Part shown: piece by piece, positions 1-7,574 of the stretch | Numbering within the stretch: position 1 is the first letter of the stretch | Layout: every line of letters begins with the position of its first letter | DNA from: SIG578 sp045655125 | GTDB taxonomy: Bacteria > Bacillota > Clostridia > Oscillospirales > Ruminococcaceae | Assembly: GCA_045655125.1 (NCBI GenBank) | Contig: JAZOOR010000038.1 | Coordinates: forward strand, 1 to 17,429 | Reading direction: 5' to 3' | DNA: 17,429 nt | The notes under the pieces: model-generated | The model's input: only the letters and a program-made list of their open reading frames with translations | The model's database searches: none | Told to the model about the DNA's origin: nothing | Made by a program: the position numbers and the translations under genes

Positions 1-67
1 TGGAATAAGCTCCATCCTTTTCCATACGAACAAGTGCCAGAAAGCATAATTCTCTTGCGTTTTTCAT
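1..67 (-). CDS. rsmB: 16S rRNA (cytosine-C5)-methyltransferase RsmB, N-terminal fragment
   Basis: Only the first 22 codons are inside the window; the gene continues past the left edge. The visible peptide begins MKNARELCFLALVRMEKDGA, which matches the usual start of the NusB-like RNA-binding domain of RsmB (pattern N-A-R-x-x-A-x-x-x-L-x-x-x-x-x-D-G-A-Y-S). RsmB methylates a cytosine of 16S rRNA using S-adenosylmethionine. Its ATG overlaps the TGA of the upstream zinc-peptidase gene (ATGA), indicating translational coupling. Position after def and fmt is the classical order in Gram-positive bacteria, which supports the assignment although the catalytic domain is not visible. Confidence 0.8.
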   Translation of the reverse strand, partial: MKNARELCFLALVRMEKDGAYS

Positions 68-759
68 TCTCTGTTTCTTCCTCTTGCAATCAGTACAAAT
101 CTGAGCAGGTTTGCCACAGAAGTTAGCAGTGCCGCAACATAAGTAAGCGCCGCTGCTGATAGCACTTTTTTAGCGCCTTTCTTCTCGGTATCGTCCAAAA
201 TCTGCATATCGGAAAGGGTTTTGAGTGCTCTGCCGCTTGCGTTAAATTCTACGGGAAGGGTTACTAACTGAAATATTGCAATAGAGCTGTAAAGTATTAT
301 ACCTATCCAGGTGAGTCCCTCAAATGAAAGCAGAATACCCATAATAATGAGAAGCGGAGCAATATTGCTACCGAAACTTGCTATTGGAACAAGGCTGTTT
401 CGCAGTTTTATAGGGACATAATGAGTGGCATGCTGAACAGCGTGTCCTGCTTCGTGAGCGGCAACACCTATAGCCGCGATAGATGTGCTGTTATATACCG
501 AATCCGAAAGCCTTATTACATTATTTTTAGGATCAAAATGGTCGGTAAGCTTTCCGCCCGTACGCTGTACTGCAATATTAGAAAGTCCGTTTTCATTTAA
601 AATCTGCCTTGTAACCTCGGCGGCAGTAATTCCGATATTGCTTTTATACATACTATAGGTTTTAAAAGCAGAGTTTACCCTAAGCTGTGCAACAAGGGCA
701 ATAATTATAGTTGGAACAACTAAAATCAGATACCAATAATCCATATAGAAAAACGGCAT
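64..759 (-). CDS. Membrane zinc metallopeptidase, YugP family
   Basis: A 231-residue membrane protein with an N-terminal hydrophobic segment (residues about 8-24) and further hydrophobic segments around 125-147, 150-170 and 203-225. The zinc-binding motif HEAGH lies at residues 102-106, and a glutamate in LPVEFNAS (about 171) is the likely third metal ligand. These are the marks of the YugP-like neutral zinc metallopeptidase family (Pfam Zn_peptidase_2). Its physiological substrate is not established to my knowledge. The ATG start is preceded by AAAGGAA at good spacing. The gene lies 14 bp after fmt and overlaps the rsmB start by 4 bp, so it is part of the translation-related operon; a role in membrane protein quality control would be inference only. 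Confidence 0.88.
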   Translation of the reverse strand: MPFFYMDYWYLILVVPTIIIALVAQLRVNSAFKTYSMYKSNIGITAAEVTRQILNENGLSNIAVQRTGGKLTDHFDPKNNVIRLSDSVYNSTSIAAIGVAAHEAGHAVQHATHYVPIKLRNSLVPIASFGSNIAPLLIIMGILLSFEGLTWIGIILYSSIAIFQLVTLPVEFNASGRALKTLSDMQILDDTEKKGAKKVLSAAALTYVAALLTSVANLLRFVLIARGRNRE

Positions 760-773
760 AGAAATTTCCTTTC

Positions 774-1691
774 TTATTTAAGCTGTGTGCCGACAGGCAG
801 TCTTCTGCCTCGCATAAACTCCTGTCCGCTCTGCGCCTTAGCGCCCTCGAGCTGAACCTCTAAAAGCTCTATGGCACCGTCGCCGCAGGCGACGATAAAT
901 CTCTTATCATCAATAAGGGTGCCTGAAGTTCCCTTCCCATCAATGACGCGCGCTCTGAAAACCTTAAGGCGCTTGCCATCTAATCCTGTGTAGGCTACAG
1001 GCCAAGGATTAAGACCGCAGATAAGGCTGCATAGTTCTTTTGAGTTCTTACTGAAATCGAGCACAGCCATTTCCTTACTGAGCATCGGGGCATATGTTGC
1101 TTTAGAGTTATCCTGAGGTATGCGCTCGGCTTTCCCCTCGGACAGCAGCTTTACAGTTTTTAAAAGAAGCTGTGCACCCATAGGTGCTAAGCGCTCAAAA
1201 AGCTCGCCCGAGGTTTCACCCTCTTTTATTTCGGTTTTATCACTTAAAATAATATCCCCCGTATCAAGCCCTTTATCCATATACATAGTAGTAACGCCTG
1301 CATATTTTTCGCCTTTTATTACAGACCATTGTATAGGTGCAGCTCCGCGAAGGGCGGGAAGCAGTGAGCCATGAACATTGATGCAGCCAAGCGGCGCAAT
1401 ACGCAAAATCTCCTCGGGGATAAGCTTTCCATAGGCTACCACCGCAATAATATCGGGAGAAAGGCTTTTAAGTATCTCTTCTGCCTTACCGTCTCTTAAT
1501 GTTTCAGGCTGATAGACCTCAATATTGTGTTTTAAAGCAAGCTCTTTTACGGGTGGAGCAGTAAGCACCCTATGTCTTCCGACAGGTTTATCAGGCTGTG
1601 TAAAAACGGCAGAAATTGTATGTCCTGCCTCTATAAGCGCAGAAAGCGAAGCCGCGGCAAAGTCGGGAGTGCCCATAAAAACGATGTTCAT
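774..1691 (-). CDS. fmt: Methionyl-tRNA formyltransferase
   Basis: Fmt transfers a formyl group from 10-formyl-tetrahydrofolate to Met-tRNA(fMet) for translation initiation. The 305-residue product has the expected length and motifs: start MNIVFMGTPDFA, the folate and active-site segment INVHGSLLPALRGAAPIQ, and the KGLDTGDI segment with the catalytic Asp. The C-terminal OB-like domain is present. I start at the ATG at 1691 because GGAGG sits just upstream at good spacing; an upstream in-frame TTG would place the ribosome-binding site inside the gene. It follows def by 15 bp. The def-fmt pair acts at the two ends of the same cycle: formylation of the initiator and removal of the formyl group. 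Confidence 0.97.
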   Translation of the reverse strand: MNIVFMGTPDFAAASLSALIEAGHTISAVFTQPDKPVGRHRVLTAPPVKELALKHNIEVYQPETLRDGKAEEILKSLSPDIIAVVAYGKLIPEEILRIAPLGCINVHGSLLPALRGAAPIQWSVIKGEKYAGVTTMYMDKGLDTGDIILSDKTEIKEGETSGELFERLAPMGAQLLLKTVKLLSEGKAERIPQDNSKATYAPMLSKEMAVLDFSKNSKELCSLICGLNPWPVAYTGLDGKRLKVFRARVIDGKGTSGTLIDDKRFIVACGDGAIELLEVQLEGAKAQSGQEFMRGRRLPVGTQLK

Positions 1692-1706
1692 TTTTACCTC
1701 CAAAGG

Positions 1707-2165
1707 TTATCTCTCAATATGCAAATCTACTGCCAAATCTACAAACACCTTGCCTGAAAGGTGGTCTATTTCGTGGCAAAAGGCACGCGCCAGAAGCTCC
1801 TCACCCGTGAGTGTGAACTCTTTTCCGAATCTGTCCTGAGCTTTGACTGTTACAATGCGAGGGCGCTTTACATCGCCAAATTTGCGAGGGAAGGAAAGGC
1901 AGCCCTCCTGCCCATTCTGAGTGCCAGAAGTCTCAATAATTTCGGGGTTTATAAGCTCGATAAGTCCGTTTTCATCATCTATATCAATAACAACTACCTG
2001 ACGCAATACGCCCACCTGATTCGCCGCAAGTCCTACTCCGTTGGCGGCATACATAGACTCTGCCATATCATCTAAGAGTGTCCACAGCTTTTCATCAAAG
2101 CTTTCTACCTTTTTACATTTTTTTCTTAAAAATTCTTCATCTGTTACTATTTGCCTTATTGCCAC
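1707..2165 (-). CDS. def: Peptide deformylase
   Basis: This is a metal-dependent hydrolase that removes the N-formyl group from nascent proteins. All three family motifs are intact in the 152-residue protein: GVGLAANQ (43-50), EGCLS (87-91, metal ligand Cys89) and HEIDH (131-135, two His ligands and the catalytic Glu). The length suits the compact deformylases of Clostridia. The start is a GTG at 2165 with AGGAG eight bases upstream; a nearby ATG is out of frame and soon meets a stop. It lies 14 bp downstream of priA and 15 bp upstream of fmt, in the same operon. Confidence 0.97.
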   Translation of the reverse strand: MAIRQIVTDEEFLRKKCKKVESFDEKLWTLLDDMAESMYAANGVGLAANQVGVLRQVVVIDIDDENGLIELINPEIIETSGTQNGQEGCLSFPRKFGDVKRPRIVTVKAQDRFGKEFTLTGEELLARAFCHEIDHLSGKVFVDLAVDLHIER

Positions 2166-2179
2166 ATCTATTCTCCTAT

Positions 2180-4630
2180 CTACATATTACCGACGTCATT
2201 TAAATCGGCATAAGCTGTTACATCTTTATTTATTTTATCAGACATAAATTCCTTCAAAAGTGTTGTGAGCATTGTTCTGAACGCTTTATCGTTGCGGCAT
2301 TTTATTATAAGTCTATAACGGTATTTACCGCCAATCTTAACAACATTCATAGGCGACGGTCCGAGGACTCTGAGCGGAATACCTGCTTCTTCGGGATTTT
2401 TGGATTTTATCATTTCGACAAAGCGCTCTGCTCCCTCTTTTGCCTTTAAATGAGAGACCGACACAAATCCCACAACGCACAAATCGCAAAAAGGAGGATA
2501 TAACATCGCCTTTCTTGCAGAAATCTCTTGTCTGAAAAATTCGGGGTAATTCTGCTGAGCCGCAAGTGAGATTACGGGGTTTTGGGGAGTCATGGTCTGA
2601 ATTATGGCTCTACCCTTTTTCTCACCTCTTCCGCTACGTCCAACAACCTGAGTTATCAGAGAAAAAGCACGTTCATAGGCTCTGAAATCGTTTGAATAGA
2701 GAGTTTGGTCGGCATTTAAAACGCCGACAAGGGTTACATTTTGAAAATTTAGCCCCTTTGCGACCATCTGAGTGCCTACAAGGATATCATATTCACCGCG
2801 CCCAAATGCATCAAACTGTTTTTGGTGTGCCGCCTTGCCGCTTGTATTATCCATATCCATTCGCATTATGCGGGCATCGGGAAACAGAAGCGAAAGCTCA
2901 TCCTCTACCCTTTGCGTCCCCTGTCCGCGATAAAACAGGCGGCTGCTGCCACAAGAGGAGCAGACTGTTTCAAGAGGGGTACTGTATCCACAGTAATGGC
3001 ACATCATTCTGTTGTTTTTCTTATGATAAGTAAGCGCAATGCTGCAGTTCGGGCAGGATATAACCTGCTTGCAGTCTGCGCAAGACGCGATCGTATGGTA
3101 TCCTCTGCGGTTATAAAGCATAATTGACTGCTCACCGCGTAAAAGGTTATTCTGAATTTCTTCTAAAAGCGCACTGCTGAAAGCGCTATCGCGAAGCGCT
3201 AAGTCGCGCTCTGACATATCAACTATTGTTACCTCGGGAAGCTCTGCCGCTCCAAAGCGCTTTTCCATACTGAAAAGATGGTATCTTCCGCTCTGTGCAT
3301 GGTGGTAGCTATCCACAGAGGGCGTAGCAGAGGCAAGCAGCAAAAGTGCATTATTCTTTTTGCAGCGGAACTTTGCCGCTTCCCTTGCGTGATATCTCGG
3401 GGAACTTTCGGATTTGTATGTATTCTCCTGCTCCTCGTCCATTACAATAATACCTATATTGTTAAGAGGAGCAAAAACTGCTGACCTTGTTCCGACAACT
3501 ACTGAAATTTCACCGTTTCTTATGCGTTTGTGCTGATCAAAGCGTTCTCCCATGGAAAGACCGCTGTGAAGCACCGCAACACCCGAGCCAAAATATTGAT
3601 AGAAGATTTTGACAGTCTGCGGCGTGAGTGAAATCTCGGGCACCATAACAATAGCCTGCCGTCCCGATTTTATTACATCACCGATTAGCTTTAGAAAAAC
3701 CTGAGTTTTTCCGCTGCCCGTAACTCCGTAAAGCAGGGCGGCCTCGGGTTTCCCCGCTTCTATGAGTTTTTTTATTCCGTTATAGGCTTCTGTCTGAGCA
3801 CCTGAAAGCTTAATTTCAGACACTTCGGCTCTGTCTATGTCGGACATCTCCTGCACACGCAGGACCTGTGCATCATAGAGCTCTATTACACCTTTTTTAC
3901 AAAGCGAGTTTACAACGGCGGGGGTAACGCCGGTAAAATAGCACAGCTCCTTAACTGTTACCTCACCCACATCAGACAGTGTTTCAAAAACGGCAGTCTG
4001 TTTAGGGGTAAGCTTAATATCATCGGGAAAATCGGGAACAATGCGCGCCGTTTTAACAGTCTTATCAGCGGCCGACATTTCTGCCTTATCGATTTTTGAT
4101 ATAACTCCCTTTGAAATCATATCCTCGAGCACTCTGTCATCAACAAAACCGAAGCGTTCAAGTAATTTTTTCTGTGAAATTGGTTTTGAAGATGCGGCAA
4201 TTTCGCGATAGATGCGCGTCTGTTCGTCGGAAAGCTTACTTAAAAGTTCTGAATTTTCGGTTTGAGCGCACTGATAGCACTCGGTAAGGCGAAGATGCAT
4301 TCCCGAGGGAAGCTGCACCTTTACCGCGTCATAAATAGTTGAAAATGTTGTTTTGGAAATGAATTTTGCAAGCTCTAATTGTTCAAGGCTTAGTATCGGC
4401 TCGCTATCAAGAACAGCCTTTACTTTTTTAAGATTTTCTACCTCAACCTCTTTGGGAAAGTCAAAAATCATTGCAATCTTTTTGACATTTGCTCTTCCAA
4501 ACGGCACTAAGACGCGGCACCCTATCTTTGCAAAAGGCTCAAGCTCTCTTGGGAGTGCATAGTTGAAAAAACCGTCAAAAGAAAGGGCGGTGTTTTCAAC
4601 CGCAACTCTAATAATTTTAAGTTCCGACAA
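2180..4630 (-). CDS. priA: Primosomal protein N' (replication-restart helicase PriA)
   Basis: PriA is a superfamily 2 3'-to-5' DNA helicase that reloads the replisome at stalled forks. Visible in about 816 residues are an N-terminal 3'-DNA-binding region, a winged-helix-like linker, Walker A GVTGSGKT (about 302-309), motif II DEEQ (about 398-401), and GTRSAVFAP. A zinc-binding region has four Cys pairs (about 517-560; CADC, CPNC, CHYC, CSSC), and the helicase C domain ends in QVVGRSGRG. Motif II has Gln where well-studied PriA proteins have His. The start is uncertain: I prefer the TTG at 4630, eight bases after GGAGG, over two GTG codons overlapping or abutting that Shine-Dalgarno (from 4639). 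It lies 36 bp after rpoZ with no coaBC between them. Confidence 0.95.
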   Translation of the reverse strand: MSELKIIRVAVENTALSFDGFFNYALPRELEPFAKIGCRVLVPFGRANVKKIAMIFDFPKEVEVENLKKVKAVLDSEPILSLEQLELAKFISKTTFSTIYDAVKVQLPSGMHLRLTECYQCAQTENSELLSKLSDEQTRIYREIAASSKPISQKKLLERFGFVDDRVLEDMISKGVISKIDKAEMSAADKTVKTARIVPDFPDDIKLTPKQTAVFETLSDVGEVTVKELCYFTGVTPAVVNSLCKKGVIELYDAQVLRVQEMSDIDRAEVSEIKLSGAQTEAYNGIKKLIEAGKPEAALLYGVTGSGKTQVFLKLIGDVIKSGRQAIVMVPEISLTPQTVKIFYQYFGSGVAVLHSGLSMGERFDQHKRIRNGEISVVVGTRSAVFAPLNNIGIIVMDEEQENTYKSESSPRYHAREAAKFRCKKNNALLLLASATPSVDSYHHAQSGRYHLFSMEKRFGAAELPEVTIVDMSERDLALRDSAFSSALLEEIQNNLLRGEQSIMLYNRRGYHTIASCADCKQVISCPNCSIALTYHKKNNRMMCHYCGYSTPLETVCSSCGSSRLFYRGQGTQRVEDELSLLFPDARIMRMDMDNTSGKAAHQKQFDAFGRGEYDILVGTQMVAKGLNFQNVTLVGVLNADQTLYSNDFRAYERAFSLITQVVGRSGRGEKKGRAIIQTMTPQNPVISLAAQQNYPEFFRQEISARKAMLYPPFCDLCVVGFVSVSHLKAKEGAERFVEMIKSKNPEEAGIPLRVLGPSPMNVVKIGGKYRYRLIIKCRNDKAFRTMLTTLLKEFMSDKINKDVTAYADLNDVGNM

Positions 4631-4666
4631 AAACACCACCTCCGTTTTTCAGATTAATTTTGTAGC

Positions 4667-4873
4667 TTAGCCCTTGCTGGCTTCGGTTTCTACAAAAGAG
4701 TACTTTCCGTCTGCAAACTCATTGACCGCCAAATCAACAGGCTTTTCATCGAGCATAACACCGTTTTCCATAGCATCTTCAGCAATATTTCTTGCTCTTT
4801 TGGCAACAGCAAGTACAAAGGAATAGTAGCTCTGGCCGTTTTCCAGAATATCGTTCATAGCGGGTCTTAACAT
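4667..4873 (-). CDS. rpoZ: RNA polymerase omega subunit
   Basis: A 68-residue protein beginning MLRPAMNDILENGQSYYSFV, followed by the conserved VAKRAR segment and a later KPVDLAVNEF segment. These match RpoZ, the small subunit that helps assemble and stabilise the beta' subunit of RNA polymerase. An AGGAG ribosome-binding site precedes the ATG. It sits 23 bp after gmk, the common gmk-rpoZ pairing, and its short length is normal for Clostridia. Confidence 0.95.
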   Translation of the reverse strand: MLRPAMNDILENGQSYYSFVLAVAKRARNIAEDAMENGVMLDEKPVDLAVNEFADGKYSFVETEASKG

Positions 4874-4896
4874 ATTAGTTCTCCTCTTTCTAAAAA

Positions 4897-5448
4897 CTAC
4901 TTATTTAAAATTTCAAGAATATGCTCTGCGGCCGTGTCAACTGCCTCATTGCATACAATATAATCATATTCGGGTGCTTTTTCAATCTCTGCCTTTGCAA
5001 TTTCAAGGCGGCGATTTATAACCTCATCGCTTTCGGTTTGTCTTTTTCTGAGGCGGCGCTCAATTTCCTCTATTGACGGAGCGGTGAGAAATACCGTGAC
5101 TGCATCAGGGCGCTTTTCTTTTATTTGAAACGCGCCGTTTACGTCAATTTCGAGTAGCACATTTTTGCCCGAGGCTATCAGGCGGTCAACATAAGAGTTA
5201 AGAGTTCCGTAATAATTTTCGTTATAACAGTTGTACTCAAGAAACTCATTATTTTCTATTTTTTCAAGAAAATCCTCTTTAGAAATATAAAAATAATGAA
5301 CTCCCTCCTCTTCCCCCTCACGCTTGTTTCGGGTGGTTGCAGAAATGGAAAGAACAACATTCTCGTCAAGCTCTAAAATGCGGTTTACAACCGTTCCTTT
5401 TCCTGCACCCGAGGGCCCTGAGAGCACTAAAATCTTTCCTTTACTCAT
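4897..5448 (-). CDS. gmk: Guanylate kinase
   Basis: Gmk phosphorylates GMP to GDP with ATP. The 183-residue protein carries the P-loop GPSGAGKG (residues 10-17), the GMP-binding segment around SATTRNKREGEEEGVHYFY, and the LEYNCYNENYYGT segment typical of the family. Length is slightly below the usual 190-210 but the fold is complete. The ATG overlaps the end of remA by 8 bp, so its translation is probably coupled to remA. It is followed by rpoZ in the common order. Confidence 0.97.
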   Translation of the reverse strand: MSKGKILVLSGPSGAGKGTVVNRILELDENVVLSISATTRNKREGEEEGVHYFYISKEDFLEKIENNEFLEYNCYNENYYGTLNSYVDRLIASGKNVLLEIDVNGAFQIKEKRPDAVTVFLTAPSIEEIERRLRKRQTESDEVINRRLEIAKAEIEKAPEYDYIVCNEAVDTAAEHILEILNK

Positions 5449-5698
5449 CGTCTGACTCCTCTTCTGCGCTTCCGAAGCGGTTACCTATAGTTTCTGGCTG
5501 AACTGCCGATAGGATAACGTGCTCACTGTCTGTAATAATAACGGCGCGGGTTCTCCTTCCATATGTCGCGTCGATAAGCGTGGCTCTGTCACGAGCTTCC
5601 TGAATTATGCGCTTTATAGGCGCGGATTCGGGGCTGACAATAGCAATTAAGCGATTTGCCGAAACCATATTTCCAAAGCCGATATTGATAAGTTTCAT
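5441..5698 (-). CDS. remA: RemA-like regulatory protein (DUF370)
   Basis: An 85-residue protein starting MKLINIGFGNMVSANRLIAI, which matches the RemA/DUF370 family very closely. In Bacillus subtilis RemA is a DNA-binding activator of extracellular-matrix and osmoprotection genes. The conserved RR-x-RAVIITDS segment is present. Position between yicC and gmk is also conserved (yloC-remA-gmk). The last 12 residues are acidic (EEESDDE). The role in this organism is inferred from the family; the link to matrix production may not hold outside bacilli. Confidence 0.92.
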   Translation of the reverse strand: MKLINIGFGNMVSANRLIAIVSPESAPIKRIIQEARDRATLIDATYGRRTRAVIITDSEHVILSAVQPETIGNRFGSAEEESDDE

Positions 5699-5726
5699 AT
5701 AGGGTTCTCCTTTTTGTATATGCCTT

Positions 5727-6605
5727 TTACTCGATGTTCTGAACCTGTTCTCTGATTTTCTCGATTTCAGACTTTATATCTACAACCACTCTGGCACCCT
5801 CGGCATCCTGACATTTAGAGCCGATGGTATTAGCCTCGCGGTTAAACTCTTGAATTAGGAAATCGAGCTTTCTGCCTATCGGCTCAGAAAGCTCTAAAAT
5901 CTCACGGAACTGACCGATATGGCTTTTTAACCTGACTGTTTCCTCGTCAACAGCTATTTTATCTGCAAATATTGCAGCCTCGGTTACAATACGGGCTTCG
6001 TCAATCGAGGTGTTTGAAAGCACCTCGCTGATTTTTTGGTACAGTCTTTCGCGATATTCCGCTACCCTCTGAGGAGAGCGCTCCTCTACCTTTGAAACAA
6101 GTGACTCGATTGTAACAAGGCGGGATTTTAAATCATTTTTAAGGTTTTCACCCTCAAGGGCGCGCATCTGAGAAAATGCAGATACCGCTTTCTCTGCAAC
6201 ACTTTCAACATCAAGCCAAAGCTGAGTCTCATCAGTTTCCTCTCTTGTTACAGAAAAAACATCAGGAAAACGAGCAACTGTTGAAAGGCGGATATCGTCT
6301 GTTACGCCCAGAGGCTCACAAAGAGTACGAAGAGCATCAACATATCCCTTGGCGAGTGTTTCGTTTGCAGATATCTTTGTGTCGGCAGCTTCAATATTTA
6401 CTATGAAAACTCCGACCTCAATTTTTCCTCTTGCAACTTTTTTCTGAACATAAGATTTTAACTTCTCTTCCAGAAAGCCAAATGCTCTCGGAATTCTTGC
6501 GGAAAATTCAAAATAACGGTGGTTTACCGATTTAATCTCAACCGTTATTTCCCTGCCGCCTATAAGCTCGGTGCATTTACCGAAGCCTGTCATACTGCTG
6601 ACCAT
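5727..6605 (-). CDS. yicC: YicC/YloC family endoribonuclease
   Basis: A 292-residue protein beginning MVSSMTGFGKCTE with VEIKSVNHRYFE soon after, and ending with the conserved segments KLDFLIQEFNREANTIGSK and VVDIKSEIEKIREQVQNIE. These are diagnostic of the YicC/YloC family, members of which have been shown to be RNA endonucleases. Length is as expected. The ATG at 6605 has a moderate AGGGTGA site upstream. It is the first gene of the operon that runs to rsmB and has a strong promoter about 40-75 bp upstream. Confidence 0.94.
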   Translation of the reverse strand: MVSSMTGFGKCTELIGGREITVEIKSVNHRYFEFSARIPRAFGFLEEKLKSYVQKKVARGKIEVGVFIVNIEAADTKISANETLAKGYVDALRTLCEPLGVTDDIRLSTVARFPDVFSVTREETDETQLWLDVESVAEKAVSAFSQMRALEGENLKNDLKSRLVTIESLVSKVEERSPQRVAEYRERLYQKISEVLSNTSIDEARIVTEAAIFADKIAVDEETVRLKSHIGQFREILELSEPIGRKLDFLIQEFNREANTIGSKCQDAEGARVVVDIKSEIEKIREQVQNIE

Positions 6606-6650
6606 TTATTTCACCCTGCTTTCTTTTTTATGCAAAGCTTAATTTAGATA

Positions 6651-6680
6651 ATTTTATCATTTTGCAAAAAGTTATGTCAA
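6651..6680 (-). promoter_or_regulatory. Predicted sigma-A promoter for the yicC-rsmB operon
   Basis: On the minus strand TTGACA (6675-6680) is a perfect -35 box and TAAAAT (6651-6656) a good -10 box, 18 bp apart. Transcription would begin near 6644, about 40 bases before the yicC start. The promoter lies just beyond the ymdB stop codon, so the operon can be transcribed independently of rny-ymdB. Confidence 0.7.
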
Positions 6681-6696
6681 CAAAAATGCAACATTT

Positions 6697-7485
6697 TTAC
6701 CTGTTTTTTGCAACATCTGTTATTTCAAAAGACTTTATTTCTAATGTTTTACCTGTTTTTTCATCAATTTTCATAAACACTGCGTTAAGTGTGCAGGGAC
6801 CGTCAGCCGTTTCAAAGCGCACGGGGGTGCTGCTTTTCATTCGGGCGATTGCACGCTTTGCATCTACTCCGAGAACGGAAAATTTGGGACCTGTCATACC
6901 GACATCCGAGATAAATCCAAGCCCCTGCGGGAATATAGATGCATCGGCAGTTCGCACGTGGGTGTGTGTTCCTATTACGGCAGACACTCTGCCATCTAAA
7001 TAATGCGCAAGCGCAGCCTTTTCAGCGGTTGCCTCCGCGTGAAAGTCAATTATAATTATTTTCTGCCCAACCTCATCAAGTAACTCATCGATGGCATAAA
7101 ATGCATTTGCATAGCCATCTATATACGCATTACCCATAAGGCTGATAACACACGCCTGATATTTTCCAAAGTCGCAGACCACATATCCTCTGCCGCTTGC
7201 ATCCCTGTTTAAGCAGTTATAGGGGCGCAGGGCAAATTCGTGGGTATCGAGATAATCGAGTATCTCATGGCGACGGAAGGTGTGGTTTCCTCCCGTAATT
7301 ACATCTGCGCCGCAGGAGAAAATCTCGTCAGCCGACGAGGGCAGCATTCCATTACCTTGCGCGGAGTTTTCTCCGTTTACAATGGTAAGATCAACGCTGT
7401 ATTCCTTTTTAAGCGAGGGAAGGTGCCTTTTGAGCATATTTCTGCCCGAATCGGAAACTACATCACCCACAAACAGTACATTCAT
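6697..7485 (-). CDS. ymdB: YmdB-type metallophosphoesterase
   Basis: A 262-residue member of the TIGR00282/YmdB family, which hydrolyses 2',3'-cyclic nucleotides in characterised relatives; in Bacillus subtilis YmdB affects biofilm and motility decisions. Metal-ligand motifs are visible in order: GDVVSDSGR, VNGENS, GNHTF, DFHAEATAEK and GTHTHV. I start at the ATG at 7485, with AAAGGG about nine bases upstream, rather than at an upstream TTG. It is directly downstream of rny, a pairing conserved in Gram-positive bacteria, but a strong hairpin terminator stands between the two, so its expression may depend on read-through or on a separate start. Confidence 0.94.
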   Translation of the reverse strand: MNVLFVGDVVSDSGRNMLKRHLPSLKKEYSVDLTIVNGENSAQGNGMLPSSADEIFSCGADVITGGNHTFRRHEILDYLDTHEFALRPYNCLNRDASGRGYVVCDFGKYQACVISLMGNAYIDGYANAFYAIDELLDEVGQKIIIIDFHAEATAEKAALAHYLDGRVSAVIGTHTHVRTADASIFPQGLGFISDVGMTGPKFSVLGVDAKRAIARMKSSTPVRFETADGPCTLNAVFMKIDEKTGKTLEIKSFEITDVAKNR

Positions 7486-7500
7486 ATTATAACCCTTTCT

Positions 7501-7544
7501 AAAAAACAAAGGGATTTATTGCCGCAGTACGCGGCAATAAATCC
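7501..7544 (-). terminator. Intrinsic terminator between rny and ymdB
   Basis: A perfect 14-bp stem (7512-7525 with 7531-7544) and 5-base loop. On the minus strand it is followed by CTTTGTTTTTT, giving a Rho-independent terminator just after rny. It ends only about 15 bases before the ymdB start codon. Confidence 0.85.
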
Positions 7545-7574
7545 ATTGTATGCTTTTTTATTTTGCGTAAGCAA
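7545..7574 (-). promoter_or_regulatory. Weak candidate promoter for ymdB
   Basis: On the minus strand TTGCTT (7569-7574) and TACAAT (7545-7550) are 18 bp apart. A transcript from here would begin near the base of the terminator hairpin. This is a weak match in AT-rich sequence and may be chance. Confidence 0.25.

Noticed and set aside
1525..1839. Plus-strand frame of 104 codons across the fmt-def junction
   Set aside because: It is antisense to two confidently identified genes, with no recognisable domain or ribosome-binding site.
6682..6698. AAAAATG-N3-CATTTTT as a terminator for ymdB
   Set aside because: The stem is almost only A-T pairs with a 3-base loop and overlaps the ymdB stop codon and the yicC promoter region, so it would be a very weak terminator at best.
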